A DNA stretch of 64,000 nt, taken from positions 124,001 through 188,000 of the forward strand of contig JAAXVL010000004.1 in NCBI GenBank assembly GCA_013335535.1, written 5' to 3'. The notes below the pieces were generated by a model. That model made no database searches and was not told where the DNA came from. It saw nothing but the letters and a program-made list of their open reading frames with translations. The stretch's first letter is position 1, and every line of letters begins with the position of its first letter. Shown one piece after another: positions 1 to 7,365 of the stretch. This DNA comes from Azonexaceae bacterium (lineage in GTDB: Bacteria; Pseudomonadota; Gammaproteobacteria; Burkholderiales; Rhodocyclaceae). Position numbers and translations under genes: made by a program.

Positions 1-2798
1 TCAGTCCGCTTTGCAACAGGCGGGTAATAAAGGTTCCCGTGCCGGTGAAGGGGTCGAGAATATGCACTCCCTTGCTGCCCAAACTTTGGCCGAATTCGGT
101 TTGCAGAATGTGATTGACACTACTGATGATGAAATCGACCACTTCTACAGGTGTATAGACGATGCCTAAGCGCTGAGCGAGCTTCGGGAAAGCTCCGTTG
201 AAAAATTTGTCATACAACTCTTTGATGATCTTTTGCTTACCCGCCGCACTGTCGATACCTTCAGCCCGCAGCTTCACGCTGTCGTAGAAGGCTTGGAGAG
301 TGTCAGCTTCTTTACTAAGGCGATGCTCTTGCAGCACATCCAGGACAGCCTGCATGGCCTGCGACATGGGGTTGTATTGGGCGAAGCTGTAGCCCTCGAA
401 AAGCGCATCAAAAACCGGCTTGGTGATCAGGTGCTGGGCCAGCATTTCGATGATTTCTCCATCGGTGATGCTGTCGTTAAGGTCGTCGCGCAGCTCTTCT
501 GCAAAAGCATTGAAGGCTTCATGCTCTTTGGTGTTGGCCTCGTTTTTCAGAATGCCGGTGAGGCGGTCGATGTGGGTGCGGGCGATCTTGGCAATGTCGT
601 TGGCCCAGTCTTCCCAGTGGTGGCGGTTGCCTACCTTCTGCACCAGCTTGGCGTAGATGGCACGCTCAATTTCGCCAATCTCGAATTCAAGGGTGTGCTG
701 CACCGGCTTGGGTTGATCGCCACCGGTGCCGATGGTGAAGCCGCCTTGGCCGGTTTGCCCCTTGGTTTTGCCCTTGGTTTTCTCCTGCTTCTTGGCGATC
801 TTGTCGGTGATGGCGATAACTTCCATCTTGGAAGTGTCCTTGCCGATCAAATCCAGCTTGTTCACCATCGCATCAAAGCGGTCATCGTGGGACCGCAAGG
901 CTTGAAGCACTTGCCAGACCACTTTGTAAGTCTGGTTGTCGTTCAGAGCCTCATGGGGCTCGACGCCGGCCGGAATAACCACGGGCAGGATCACATAGCC
1001 ACGCTTTTTGCCGGGAGCGTTTCGCATGACACGACCGACCGATTGCACCACATCCACTTGTGAATTGCGCGGTGTCAGGAACAACACTGCATCGAGGGCT
1101 GGTACATCCACGCCTTCGGAAAGACAGCGCACATTGGAGAGAATCCGGCAGGTGTTGTCTGGTGGAGAATCCTTGAGCCAGGCCAGCTTTGCTTCCTTCT
1201 CGCTGGCATTCATGCTGCCGTCCACGTGTGCTGCTTCACAGTTGAGACGAGCGACCTGTTCGAATTCTTCCTCTTCCTGATACGCCTCGACTACGGACTG
1301 GAACATGGAGGCAATTTGCTTCGAGCTGACCTTGTGTGTCTTGCCGGCCTTGGCGATTTCGATGACCTGACAGAAGGCGACGGCGCGTTGCATGGCCTGA
1401 CTGTCGCCGACCAGATCATCCGACAACCCTTGCTTGGAAAGTGCTTTCCAACAACCGATGATCTTCGCAGCGTCATCGACCTTGAGCTGGTTGTCCGGGT
1501 CTTTCAACAGATTCTGGATACGACGGCTAACGTGGGCCTCTTCAACGGCCAGCACGATCACCTTGTAGTCGCATAGCAGGCCACGACGCACTGCCTCTGA
1601 GAAGGTGATAACAAAAAGCTCTTTGCCGAACCATTCTTCTTTATTCATGCCATATAGCTTGGCATTGTCTTTTTCTGCCTGCACTTCGGCTGAATCGCTG
1701 TAGATCCTTGGTGTTGCCGTCATGTAGAGTCGTTTGGCGGCGCGGATGTAAGCGTTGTTGTGGACCCGAACAAACGCACTCTCATCTTCGTCACCGAATG
1801 AGACCCCCGTTGTTCGGTGTGCTTCGTCGCAGATGATCAGATCAAAATCAGCCAGAGCATGATCAAGCTGGGCACGGCTAATCACTTCGATGGAATGGTA
1901 GGTACTGAACACCACGCTCATGTGCTCGGTATCGTGACGCTTGCCCATTTCCGTTGCCAGCCGGCCCGGTTCGGTCGTCGCGGGGTAGCGTAATTCATGG
2001 GTGAAGGTTTGAACGGTATCGTCATCCTTCTTCCGCTTCTTGCCCACGTCGCTGTCAGAGCAGACGGCAAAGCTGTGCAGGGGCGTTTCGCTTTCCTGCG
2101 TCCATTCGGTGAGGGTTTGCGACAGTAGATTCAGGCTCGGGACAAGGAAGAGCACCCGTTTGCCTTTACCTGCCAGCGTCTCAGCGATCTTGAGTGCGGT
2201 GAAGGTCTTGCCCGTGCCGCATGCCATGATGAGCTTGCCACGGTCGGCGGTGGCCAAGCCTGTTTGAGCGGCGGCCAGCGCTGCCTGCTGATGCTCACGT
2301 AGTTGTTTCTTGGTCTTGAGTACCGGTGCAGCTTTTGGGGCGTAGCTGTCCCAGTCGATCTGGCTATTTTCCAGATCGTGCAGGTCTATCTTGCTGACGG
2401 GAGGTTGCTGGTCACACAGAGCATTTTCCGCGTGCTCACTCCAGTGATTAGTCGTGCTGACGATGACGCGGTGCGTGAAGGGTTTTTTGCCGGATGCAGT
2501 GAAGAAGCTATCGATATCGCCCTTTTGCAGGCGATAGTCTTCTGCGTACAGCTTGCACTGGATAGCGTGATATTCGCCGGTTGCTGTTTGCGCCACGAGG
2601 TCAATACCGGTATCTCGGGCATCAATACCTTGTTGCTTTGCCCATTCTGCATAAGACCACGTGTGGGTGTAGAGGTCCTTGTAGGTTGCTTCATTTCGTA
2701 GATAGCAGAGAATCAGCTCTTCGAAATACGTGCCTTTTTCACGCTCGGTGACAGATGCAGTACGGAATGTGTTCAGCAAGTTTCGAAGCGACGACATA
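1..2798 (-). CDS. Type ISP restriction-modification enzyme (Mrr nuclease-helicase-methylase), 3' end cut off
   Basis: This is one open frame of 932 codons running off the left edge. It starts at ATG 2798 (Met-Ser-Ser-Leu-Arg). Domain order is that of single-chain type ISP enzymes. An Mrr-like nuclease region spans about residues 45-110, with an Asp followed by a Gln-Cys-Lys motif (AIQCK). A superfamily 2 helicase/translocase follows: Walker A MACGTGKT near residue 191, DEAH box ICDEAH near 323, motif III TATPR, and motif VI QSVGRVMR near 584. At the window edge an N6-adenine methyltransferase begins, with motif I DPFTGTGTF near residue 917. Such enzymes cut and methylate DNA with a single polypeptide. 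The target-recognition domain and the NPPY motif would lie outside the window. The gene is probably the island's defence cargo. A type III-like DEAD/DEAH protein is less likely because nuclease and methylase are fused. Confidence 0.85.
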
Positions 2799-2975
2799 AG
2801 AAAACCTCAATAACGCAGTACAGGGCGGGACAGCCGTGTAGCATACGTTAAGAGGCGCTGAATTCCGAGTGCCGAGGGGCTGTAATCCCTGTGTAGATGG
2901 TGATTAAGCTTTTGATGGCGTTCCTTGCAGTAGTAGCGGCTAATTTTGGCATTGACGGGGGTTTCTGGTTTTGTG

Positions 2976-3500
2976 ATGCGTTTTATCCTGATGTTCTTGT
3001 TTTCTCTCCCGGCTTTCGCCGATGTGACTGGCGTTGTCGTCGGCGTTGCGGACGGTGATACCGTCACGGTGCTTGATGCCGACAAGACCCAACACAAGGT
3101 CCGCGTCGCCGGAATCGATGCTCCTGAAAAGGCACAACCCTTCGGACAGCGGGCCAAGCAACGTATGAGCACCTTGGTCTTCGGCAAAGAGGTCCGACTT
3201 GAAGGCGATAAGCGGGATCGCTATGTGCGGATTGTCGCTAAGGTTTGGGTATCTCCACCAGATTGTCAGCGTTGTCCCAAGACTCTCGATGCCGGACTCG
3301 CTGTGCTGACATCCGGACTTGCTTGGCATTACAAGAAATACCAGACCGAGCAGAGCCCCGAGGACCGCGAGCGCTACGCTTTTGCCGAGGATGAGGCACG
3401 ATCAAAGCGAGCAGGCCTTTGGACTGAGGCCAATCCTGTACCGCCTTGGGATTGGCGGAAATCCAGACGCTCAGGTGGTGAGCAGAACGCGAACAGGTAG
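2976..3500 (+). CDS. Thermonuclease (SNase)-family protein, exported
   Basis: This 174-aa protein has a short hydrophobic signal peptide (MRFILMFLFSLPAFA) followed by a staphylococcal-nuclease OB fold. The family's catalytic pattern is visible: ADGDTVTV with the first metal-binding Asp, VRVAGIDAPEK with Arg, Asp and Glu, and DRYVRIV with the second catalytic Arg. The expected activity is calcium-dependent cleavage of DNA or RNA in the periplasm or outside the cell. I chose ATG 2976 because it begins the signal peptide. A GTG at 2973 and a TTG at 2946 are in frame but would place charged or polar residues before it. SNase-like proteins are frequent on plasmids and integrative elements. The gene stands alone and ends at a hairpin shared with the convergent gene. 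Confidence 0.85.
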   Translation: MRFILMFLFSLPAFADVTGVVVGVADGDTVTVLDADKTQHKVRVAGIDAPEKAQPFGQRAKQRMSTLVFGKEVRLEGDKRDRYVRIVAKVWVSPPDCQRCPKTLDAGLAVLTSGLAWHYKKYQTEQSPEDRERYAFAEDEARSKRAGLWTEANPVPPWDWRKSRRSGGEQNANR

Positions 3501-3510
3501 AGACAAAAAG

Positions 3511-3567
3511 AGAGGGGGGGCATTACTGATGCCCCTCTATCGTTTGGCCTGATCTAGCGAGATCAGG
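3511..3567 (+). terminator. Pair of hairpins between convergent genes
   Basis: Two stem-loops separate the nuclease gene and the minus-strand 98-aa gene. GGGGCAT (3517-3523) pairs with ATGCCCC (3529-3535) around a 5-nt loop. CCTGATCT (3548-3555) pairs with AGATCAGG (3560-3567) around a 4-nt loop and overlaps the stop codon of the minus gene. Neither is followed by a long T run, so the termination function is inferred. Confidence 0.5.
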
Positions 3568-3859
3568 CAGATTTGGCTGCCTTCTTCGCTTTCCGACGGC
3601 AGTTGTACCAGTAGGTCACAGCACCTTTTTCGGTGAGTGTGGCCCCCTGGACGAAGGCAGCGATAACCACGTCTTTTTCTTCGTCCTTCAAGGCCTCGAA
3701 GATGACCATCGCAGCATCGGCCTTGCTCTTGCCTTCCTTGATGACGGCCTTGCCCTTGGCGATGGCCTCCTTGATAGCGGCTTTTCCCAGGTCGATCTTC
3801 TTCGGTTGGGACGCGGCGGCAGCGGTGGTGTTTTCGGAAGCGGTTGCGGTCTTATCCAT
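3563..3859 (-). CDS. Small Ala/Lys-rich protein of unknown function
   Basis: A 98-aa protein that I do not recognise. The start at ATG 3859 is supported by a GGAGG ribosome-binding site just upstream; the frame opens further upstream but without one. The N-terminal 25 residues are low complexity (Thr, Ala, Ser). The middle is rich in Lys and Ala and probably helical. The C-terminus is aromatic then very basic (YWYNCRRKAKKAAKSA), which could bind nucleic acid. Its start overlaps the end of the upstream 64-aa gene by 8 bp, so the two are translated together. It is likely a small accessory protein of the island. Confidence 0.65.
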   Translation of the reverse strand: MDKTATASENTTAAAASQPKKIDLGKAAIKEAIAKGKAVIKEGKSKADAAMVIFEALKDEEKDVVIAAFVQGATLTEKGAVTYWYNCRRKAKKAAKSA

Positions 3860-4046
3860 GATATTTCCTCCAGATTTGCTGAGTGAGTTTGTCGATGACG
3901 GATTGCGGGGCGGTCTCGAATCCGGCGATGTCATCCAGCAAACCGAGCAGGGCTTCGGTGAAGTCCTCGAACTCCATTCCTGCTCCGAATTCCTCGACGA
4001 GGATTTCTGCCAGTTGTTGCTTCTGATCGGCTGTTAGCGTGTACAT
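3852..4046 (-). CDS. Small acidic protein of unknown function
   Basis: A 64-aa protein beginning MYTLTADQKQQLAEIL. It is acidic and predicted mainly helical, and I recognise no family. ATG 4046 was preferred over an upstream in-frame start (4142) because a purine-rich GAAAGGG lies just before it and the residues upstream look non-native. It overlaps the downstream 98-aa gene by 8 bp, so the pair forms a two-gene operon. Nothing in the sequence indicates a catalytic function. Confidence 0.6.
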   Translation of the reverse strand: MYTLTADQKQQLAEILVEEFGAGMEFEDFTEALLGLLDDIAGFETAPQSVIDKLTQQIWRKYHG

Positions 4047-4196
4047 CGTTGATGCCCTTTCTCTTGACCACAGGGGCACCATCCAACCGATCCAGAGGTC
4101 GGGCAACGGGTTAGATCGAAAATATTTCGGTGCTCGGAACATGCCGATCCATCAGACGCTGAGGGTTGTTATCAACCATCGTCTGAGGGGAAGCTC

Positions 4197-4463
4197 ATGC
4201 TGTTTTCATTGGGGCAAATTGTCGTTACGCGGAACTGCCTGAACTACGCACAGGAGCACGGTATCAATCTGAGCGAACTTGTTATGCGCCATGCCAATGG
4301 TGATGACGGCGATCTGTGCAAGGCTGACCAAGCCTTGAACGATTTGGCTATCCGGACCGAGGGGCGGGTGTTTTCCAGCTATACGATCAATGCCGTGAAG
4401 TTCTACGTCATCACGGAGTGGGACAGGAGCTACACGACAGTCATGTTGGCTGACGACTACTGA
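4197..4463 (+). CDS. Small conserved protein typical of plasmids and integrative elements
   Basis: An 88-aa protein beginning MLFSLGQIVVTRNCLNYAQ, with the C-terminal part FYVITEWDRSYTTVML. This pattern, with a Gly-Asp-(Asp/Trp)-Gly-Asp-Leu stretch in the middle and ITEWDRS near the end, recurs in a small protein family of conjugative elements whose function is unknown to me. A strong GAGGGGAA ribosome-binding site precedes ATG 4197. It is transcribed away from the 64-aa/98-aa pair and converges with the 207-aa gene. Its presence supports the mobile-element reading of the region. Confidence 0.7.
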   Translation: MLFSLGQIVVTRNCLNYAQEHGINLSELVMRHANGDDGDLCKADQALNDLAIRTEGRVFSSYTINAVKFYVITEWDRSYTTVMLADDY

Positions 4464-4503
4464 GCTTCAACCGTAGTGCTTTTCGATAGGTACGCCTGGG
4501 GAA

Positions 4504-4520
4504 GCCCACAGCAGGTGGGC
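4504..4520 (+). terminator. Possible terminator after the 88-aa gene
   Basis: GCCCAC (4504-4509) and GTGGGC (4515-4520) form a 6-bp stem with a 5-nt loop followed by GATTTT. It lies between two convergent genes. The T run is short, so confidence is moderate. Confidence 0.4.
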
Positions 4521-4525
4521 GATTT

Positions 4526-5149
4526 TCATCTGTACTTCGGGAACCTGCCGTCTTCGAGGTTTTTCATCAACTTGTTTGCCCACTGCAAATAGCGGCTAAC
4601 AGTCGAGCTCAAGATTGCTTTCTTATCTACAAGTTCCTTATGGGGATCTGTCTTCTTGGTGGCTTGGCTTGGATTCATCTTCAGTTTTTCGGCGATTTGC
4701 CATAGCCGTAAACTTGTAGTTTCTCTCAGGTCATAGACCTTCAGCATCAATTCAAGGGTGTCGAGTGTTGTCTTCCCTGATATTTCACACCATTCAAAGT
4801 CAGAGTACGACCGGTGCCTCGGTCTTCCTACTTTTCCTGGATGCTGTTCTTTCAGTAGTCGCCGGAACTGCCTGATGAGTTGATCCTTTGGCACGTTCAT
4901 GTCGATGAACACGCATAGGTCCAGATCGTAAATTTCAGGTGGCGTGTACCAATCTCGGTATTCCTCTTCATTTTTGATGATCCTGAATCCGATTAGCTGA
5001 TCTGTCAGGTCTTCAAGGAAATCTTTGTTCTCGGTCATCCACTGATCGAACGGGACATTTGTGCTCGTGAACAAATGCGACAAATCCCCTGAATCACTGG
5101 CTTTGACGGTGCGTTTTGCCCACTCATACAGCAGTTGGTGCTTGTCCAT
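4526..5149 (-). CDS. Hypothetical protein, possible DNA-binding regulator
   Basis: A 207-aa protein I do not recognise. It is rich in charged residues and predicted helical. The C-terminal third (LRLWQIAEKLKMNPSQATKK) resembles a helix-turn-helix, followed by a second helical stretch with conserved-looking Trp and Tyr. The central part contains GKVGRPRHRSYSDFEW, a basic segment. A 10-bp inverted repeat lies 15-49 bp upstream of its start, which would suit autoregulation. The gene stands alone. A role as a regulator of the island is an inference; nothing catalytic is visible. Confidence 0.6.
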   Translation of the reverse strand: MDKHQLLYEWAKRTVKASDSGDLSHLFTSTNVPFDQWMTENKDFLEDLTDQLIGFRIIKNEEEYRDWYTPPEIYDLDLCVFIDMNVPKDQLIRQFRRLLKEQHPGKVGRPRHRSYSDFEWCEISGKTTLDTLELMLKVYDLRETTSLRLWQIAEKLKMNPSQATKKTDPHKELVDKKAILSSTVSRYLQWANKLMKNLEDGRFPKYR

Positions 5150-5163
5150 AGTTTCCTTGGTTG

Positions 5164-5198
5164 TTGCAACACAGATATTGATACGAATTGTGTTGCAA
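5164..5198. promoter_or_regulatory. Inverted repeat, putative operator of the 207-aa gene
   Basis: TTGCAACACA (5164-5173) and TGTGTTGCAA (5189-5198) are perfect 10-bp inverted arms separated by 15 bp of AT-rich sequence. They lie immediately upstream of the start of the minus-strand 207-aa gene. Arm length and spacing suit a dimeric repressor. The identity of the binding protein is inferred. Confidence 0.6.
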
Positions 5199-5472
5199 AT
5201 ATGCTCATGTCGTCAATCTCAATAAAGTCACATCCAAGCTGTTGTTGGATGTAGTCGCCGAGTCAATCAAAAGTCAAGCCCTCGGATAGCAACCCAGTGA
5301 GTTAGGAACGGTTGGCCCAGAGATAGGTATCCCCATACCGAATCGACGATCAATGGACACGAATTATAAGAATCCATTCGCCAATCAAAGGACCTCCAAC
5401 CCGTTCGCCGTGTAATTCGGTCGTGCCCTCACTGTAAAAAAATTACCTAGTTCATCTTTTATTAATCAATGA

Positions 5473-5497
5473 AAAAAGGACCCCTGTGGTCCTTTTT
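5473..5497 (+). terminator. Rho-independent terminator/attenuator in the DUF5131 leader
   Basis: AAAAAGGACC (5473-5482) pairs with GGTCCTTTTT (5488-5497) around a 5-nt loop and runs into CTTTT. It is a classic intrinsic terminator, yet it ends only 15 nt before the ATG at 5513 and no plus-strand gene precedes it. It may therefore act as an attenuator or end a small upstream RNA. Confidence 0.7.
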
Positions 5498-5512
5498 CTT
5501 TTGGAGATTTGT

Positions 5513-6301
5513 ATGGCTAAACATAACCCTGGTGACCTCCTTACCTCCGACTGGAACCCCGTCGTCGGCTGCCAACGCTACTCCGCAGGTTGCCGTGATT
5601 GCTGGTGGCTCGATGGAATCATGCCCTGGCAAATTCGCCTCGGAAATTTACCCGAGTCAGTCAAGGAAGGCGGGCCGATGGAGCTTGATGCTCGCTTCGA
5701 TCCCGCGAAATTGCGCCCCAAGAAAGGCATTGTCGGTGTGGTTCAGCACGGCGATCTGTTCTGGGACAAGTTTTCTGACGAAACCATCCACCGCGTCCTA
5801 GATGTAGTCGATCAAGTCGCTCAGGAGCGGGAAGCGAAGAACTTCTGCCGCTCGAAATTCCGCAAAGCAACCGATAACACCAAATATATCCTCTGGACGA
5901 AGCGGGCAGAGCGCATGGCGGACTTCCTCGAAGAACGCTATCCGCACGGTGTTCCACCTTACATCGCTTGTGGTGTCTCCATCGAAAACCAAGCACTGGC
6001 CGATGAGCGCCTCCCGCATCTGCTGCGTGTTCAGGGCCATCGGTTCGTGATGATCGAGCCAATGCTCGGGCCGATTGACCTCACTGGCTACGAGGATGTG
6101 GATTGGGTGGTGCTCGGTTCTGAAACGGGTACGGAGCGTGCCCGCCCACTCAATCTCGATTGGGCTCGCCAAGTACGAGATTTCGCTGTGGCCAACAGCC
6201 TGCCGTTTTTCATCAAGCAGGTTGGATCAAGCCACAAAGCACCAGTCCGCACACTCGATGGGCGGACCTGGGACGAATTACCTGTGGGATTCACCAAATA
6301 A
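5513..6301 (+). CDS. DUF5131 (phage Gp37/Gp68) family protein
   Basis: A 262-aa protein of the DUF5131 family, also called phage Gp37/Gp68. Family hallmarks in order are SDWNPVVGC near residue 20, a three-cysteine cluster (GC, then GCRDCWW), KYILWTKR in the middle, GVSIENQALADERLP, IEPMLGPIDL, DWVVLGSETG and PFFIKQVGSS near the end. The cysteines suggest an Fe-S (radical-SAM-like) cofactor. The family's biochemical role is not established; members occur in phages and mobile elements. The start at ATG 5513 follows GGAG and lies just after a terminator-like hairpin. The usual Tyr after the last Cys is Trp here. It heads a plus-strand cluster with a NADAR protein, a small protein, a polymerase and a helicase. 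Confidence 0.85.
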   Translation: MAKHNPGDLLTSDWNPVVGCQRYSAGCRDCWWLDGIMPWQIRLGNLPESVKEGGPMELDARFDPAKLRPKKGIVGVVQHGDLFWDKFSDETIHRVLDVVDQVAQEREAKNFCRSKFRKATDNTKYILWTKRAERMADFLEERYPHGVPPYIACGVSIENQALADERLPHLLRVQGHRFVMIEPMLGPIDLTGYEDVDWVVLGSETGTERARPLNLDWARQVRDFAVANSLPFFIKQVGSSHKAPVRTLDGRTWDELPVGFTK

Positions 6302-6323
6302 AAAAGTATCCGAGGCTCGACGG

Positions 6324-6339
6324 GGAGGAGTGGTCCTCC
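6324..6339 (+). promoter_or_regulatory. Small hairpin in the NADAR gene leader
   Basis: GGAGGA (6324-6329) and TCCTCC (6334-6339) form a 6-bp stem with a 4-nt loop about 57 nt before the NADAR start. It is the second of three leader hairpins in this cluster. It has no T run, so a function in transcript processing or stability is only a possibility. Confidence 0.35.
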
Positions 6340-6395
6340 TTGTTCGCGCTGGATGTGTAGCAAGACCTTGTATTCATTTAACGAAAGGAAAATTC

Positions 6396-7055
6396 ATGAA
6401 TACCTATAGCAAAAACGAAGTTATCTCGTTCCGCACTACCCGTGAAGTTTTTGGTGGCCTATCCAATATGTCCGCAGGATATTTGATCACACTGTACGGA
6501 ATTCACTGCAGAACCAGTGAGCATCTTTATCAGGCCTTGAAATTTCCGAATCACCCGGAAATTCAAGCGGAAATCCTGGCCAAACCGAGCCCGATAGCGG
6601 CCAAGATGGTTGCTAAACGCTGCCGCCATCTAATTCGCCCTGATTGGGAAAAGATCAAGCTCCCGGTAATGGCGTACTGCTTGCGTGCGAAGTTGCAGTG
6701 CAATTCCTGGCGCTTTGGGGATTTGCTCCGCTCGACTGGGGGTGTCGACATCGTCGAAATCTCGTCGAAGCGTGACACTTACTGGGGGTGTGTCCGGCAA
6801 GGTGATCTGCTCGTCGGCCATAACCACCTTGGTGTTCAACTGACCAATCTTCGTGATGAGTTGGTTAATGATGAGGATGGCTTTCATAAAGCGATGCTTG
6901 CTCCTCCTGACGGGGTTGAGCTTCGATTGATGGGGCGAGTCCTTGGAACCCTCGATTTCTATATCCCGGACGTCAAGGAAATCGATGATCCGCTCGCTCG
7001 AATCCGTGCCAGACGCCTGGAACAACGCCTTAACTCAACCCTTGGAGGTTTCTAA
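6396..7055 (+). CDS. NADAR family protein (YbiA-like N-glycosidase fold)
   Basis: A 219-aa protein of the NADAR/YbiA superfamily. Typical patterns are the start region FGGLSNMSAGYL, TSEHLYQALKF (Glu-His and Tyr-Gln-Ala), the segment with Ala-Lys and Arg-x-Asp-Trp, and a C-terminal VGHNHLGVQLTNLRDEL. Relatives hydrolyse N-glycosidic bonds of riboflavin intermediates or remove ADP-ribose from guanine in DNA, where they serve as antitoxins or anti-defence factors. Which substrate applies here cannot be told from sequence. ATG 6396 follows GAAAGGA. The next gene begins 1 nt after its stop. The gene lies 94 bp after the DUF5131 gene, and the two may act on related nucleotide chemistry, which is inference. 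Confidence 0.85.
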   Translation: MNTYSKNEVISFRTTREVFGGLSNMSAGYLITLYGIHCRTSEHLYQALKFPNHPEIQAEILAKPSPIAAKMVAKRCRHLIRPDWEKIKLPVMAYCLRAKLQCNSWRFGDLLRSTGGVDIVEISSKRDTYWGCVRQGDLLVGHNHLGVQLTNLRDELVNDEDGFHKAMLAPPDGVELRLMGRVLGTLDFYIPDVKEIDDPLARIRARRLEQRLNSTLGGF

Positions 7056-7056
7056 C

Positions 7057-7290
7057 ATGGCAAAACTGACTGTTCTCCCAAACGGCAACGCCATCGCGAT
7101 GCACGTCGTGACGTCGATCACGCTTCACCCGGGCAAGGGGGTCTCTTGCCGTGATGACCAGCGCCGCATGGTTGCGTGGATCGATGTGGAAGACGATGAA
7201 AAAGCAAAACAGGTTCGCGAAACGCTCATTCGTCTCACTCGGTCGGGCATGGCAGGGGCCGAGCCCGATTGGAGTTTCCTCGAACAGTAA
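7057..7290 (+). CDS. Small hypothetical protein in the polymerase cluster
   Basis: A 77-aa protein starting MAKLTVLPNGNAIAMHVV, with a GGAGG ribosome-binding site inside the end of the NADAR gene and 1 nt between stop and start, so translation is coupled. It looks like a compact beta-rich domain (VTSITLHPGKGV, RMVAWIDVEDD) with a helical end. I recognise no family. Position suggests it works with the NADAR or polymerase protein. Confidence 0.7.
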   Translation: MAKLTVLPNGNAIAMHVVTSITLHPGKGVSCRDDQRRMVAWIDVEDDEKAKQVRETLIRLTRSGMAGAEPDWSFLEQ

Positions 7291-7313
7291 TCCAACTTTT
7301 TTAACGATGACCG

Positions 7314-7346
7314 GTGAGGGGTAGTGGGGCAACCACTACCCCTCAC
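7314..7346 (+). promoter_or_regulatory. Perfect 14-bp hairpin in the polymerase leader
   Basis: GTGAGGGGTAGTGG (7314-7327) and CCACTACCCCTCAC (7333-7346) form a perfect 14-bp stem with a 5-nt loop, ending 19 nt before ATG 7366 and just before its GGAG. There is no T run after it, so it is not a standard terminator. It could be an attenuating or protective mRNA structure, or a DNA element used in replication. Confidence 0.6.
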
Positions 7347-7365
7347 TGCTTTCGGAGATATAAAA

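Larger units (their letters stand above)
5150..5512. other. Intergenic region with operator and leader; no protein-coding gene
   Basis: These 363 bp separate divergent genes. They contain the 10-bp inverted repeat near the minus-strand gene, AT-rich sequence, a small GGTAT-CCCC-ATACC hairpin near 5326, and a strong terminator-like hairpin just before the next plus-strand gene. There is no plus-strand ORF ending before that hairpin, so it could end a short non-coding leader or small RNA. I see no tRNA and no coding potential. Confidence 0.5.

Noticed and set aside
233..1063. Plus-strand ORFs in the first 2.7 kb
   Set aside because: They are shadows of the minus-strand restriction-modification gene, which has helicase and methylase motifs in one frame.
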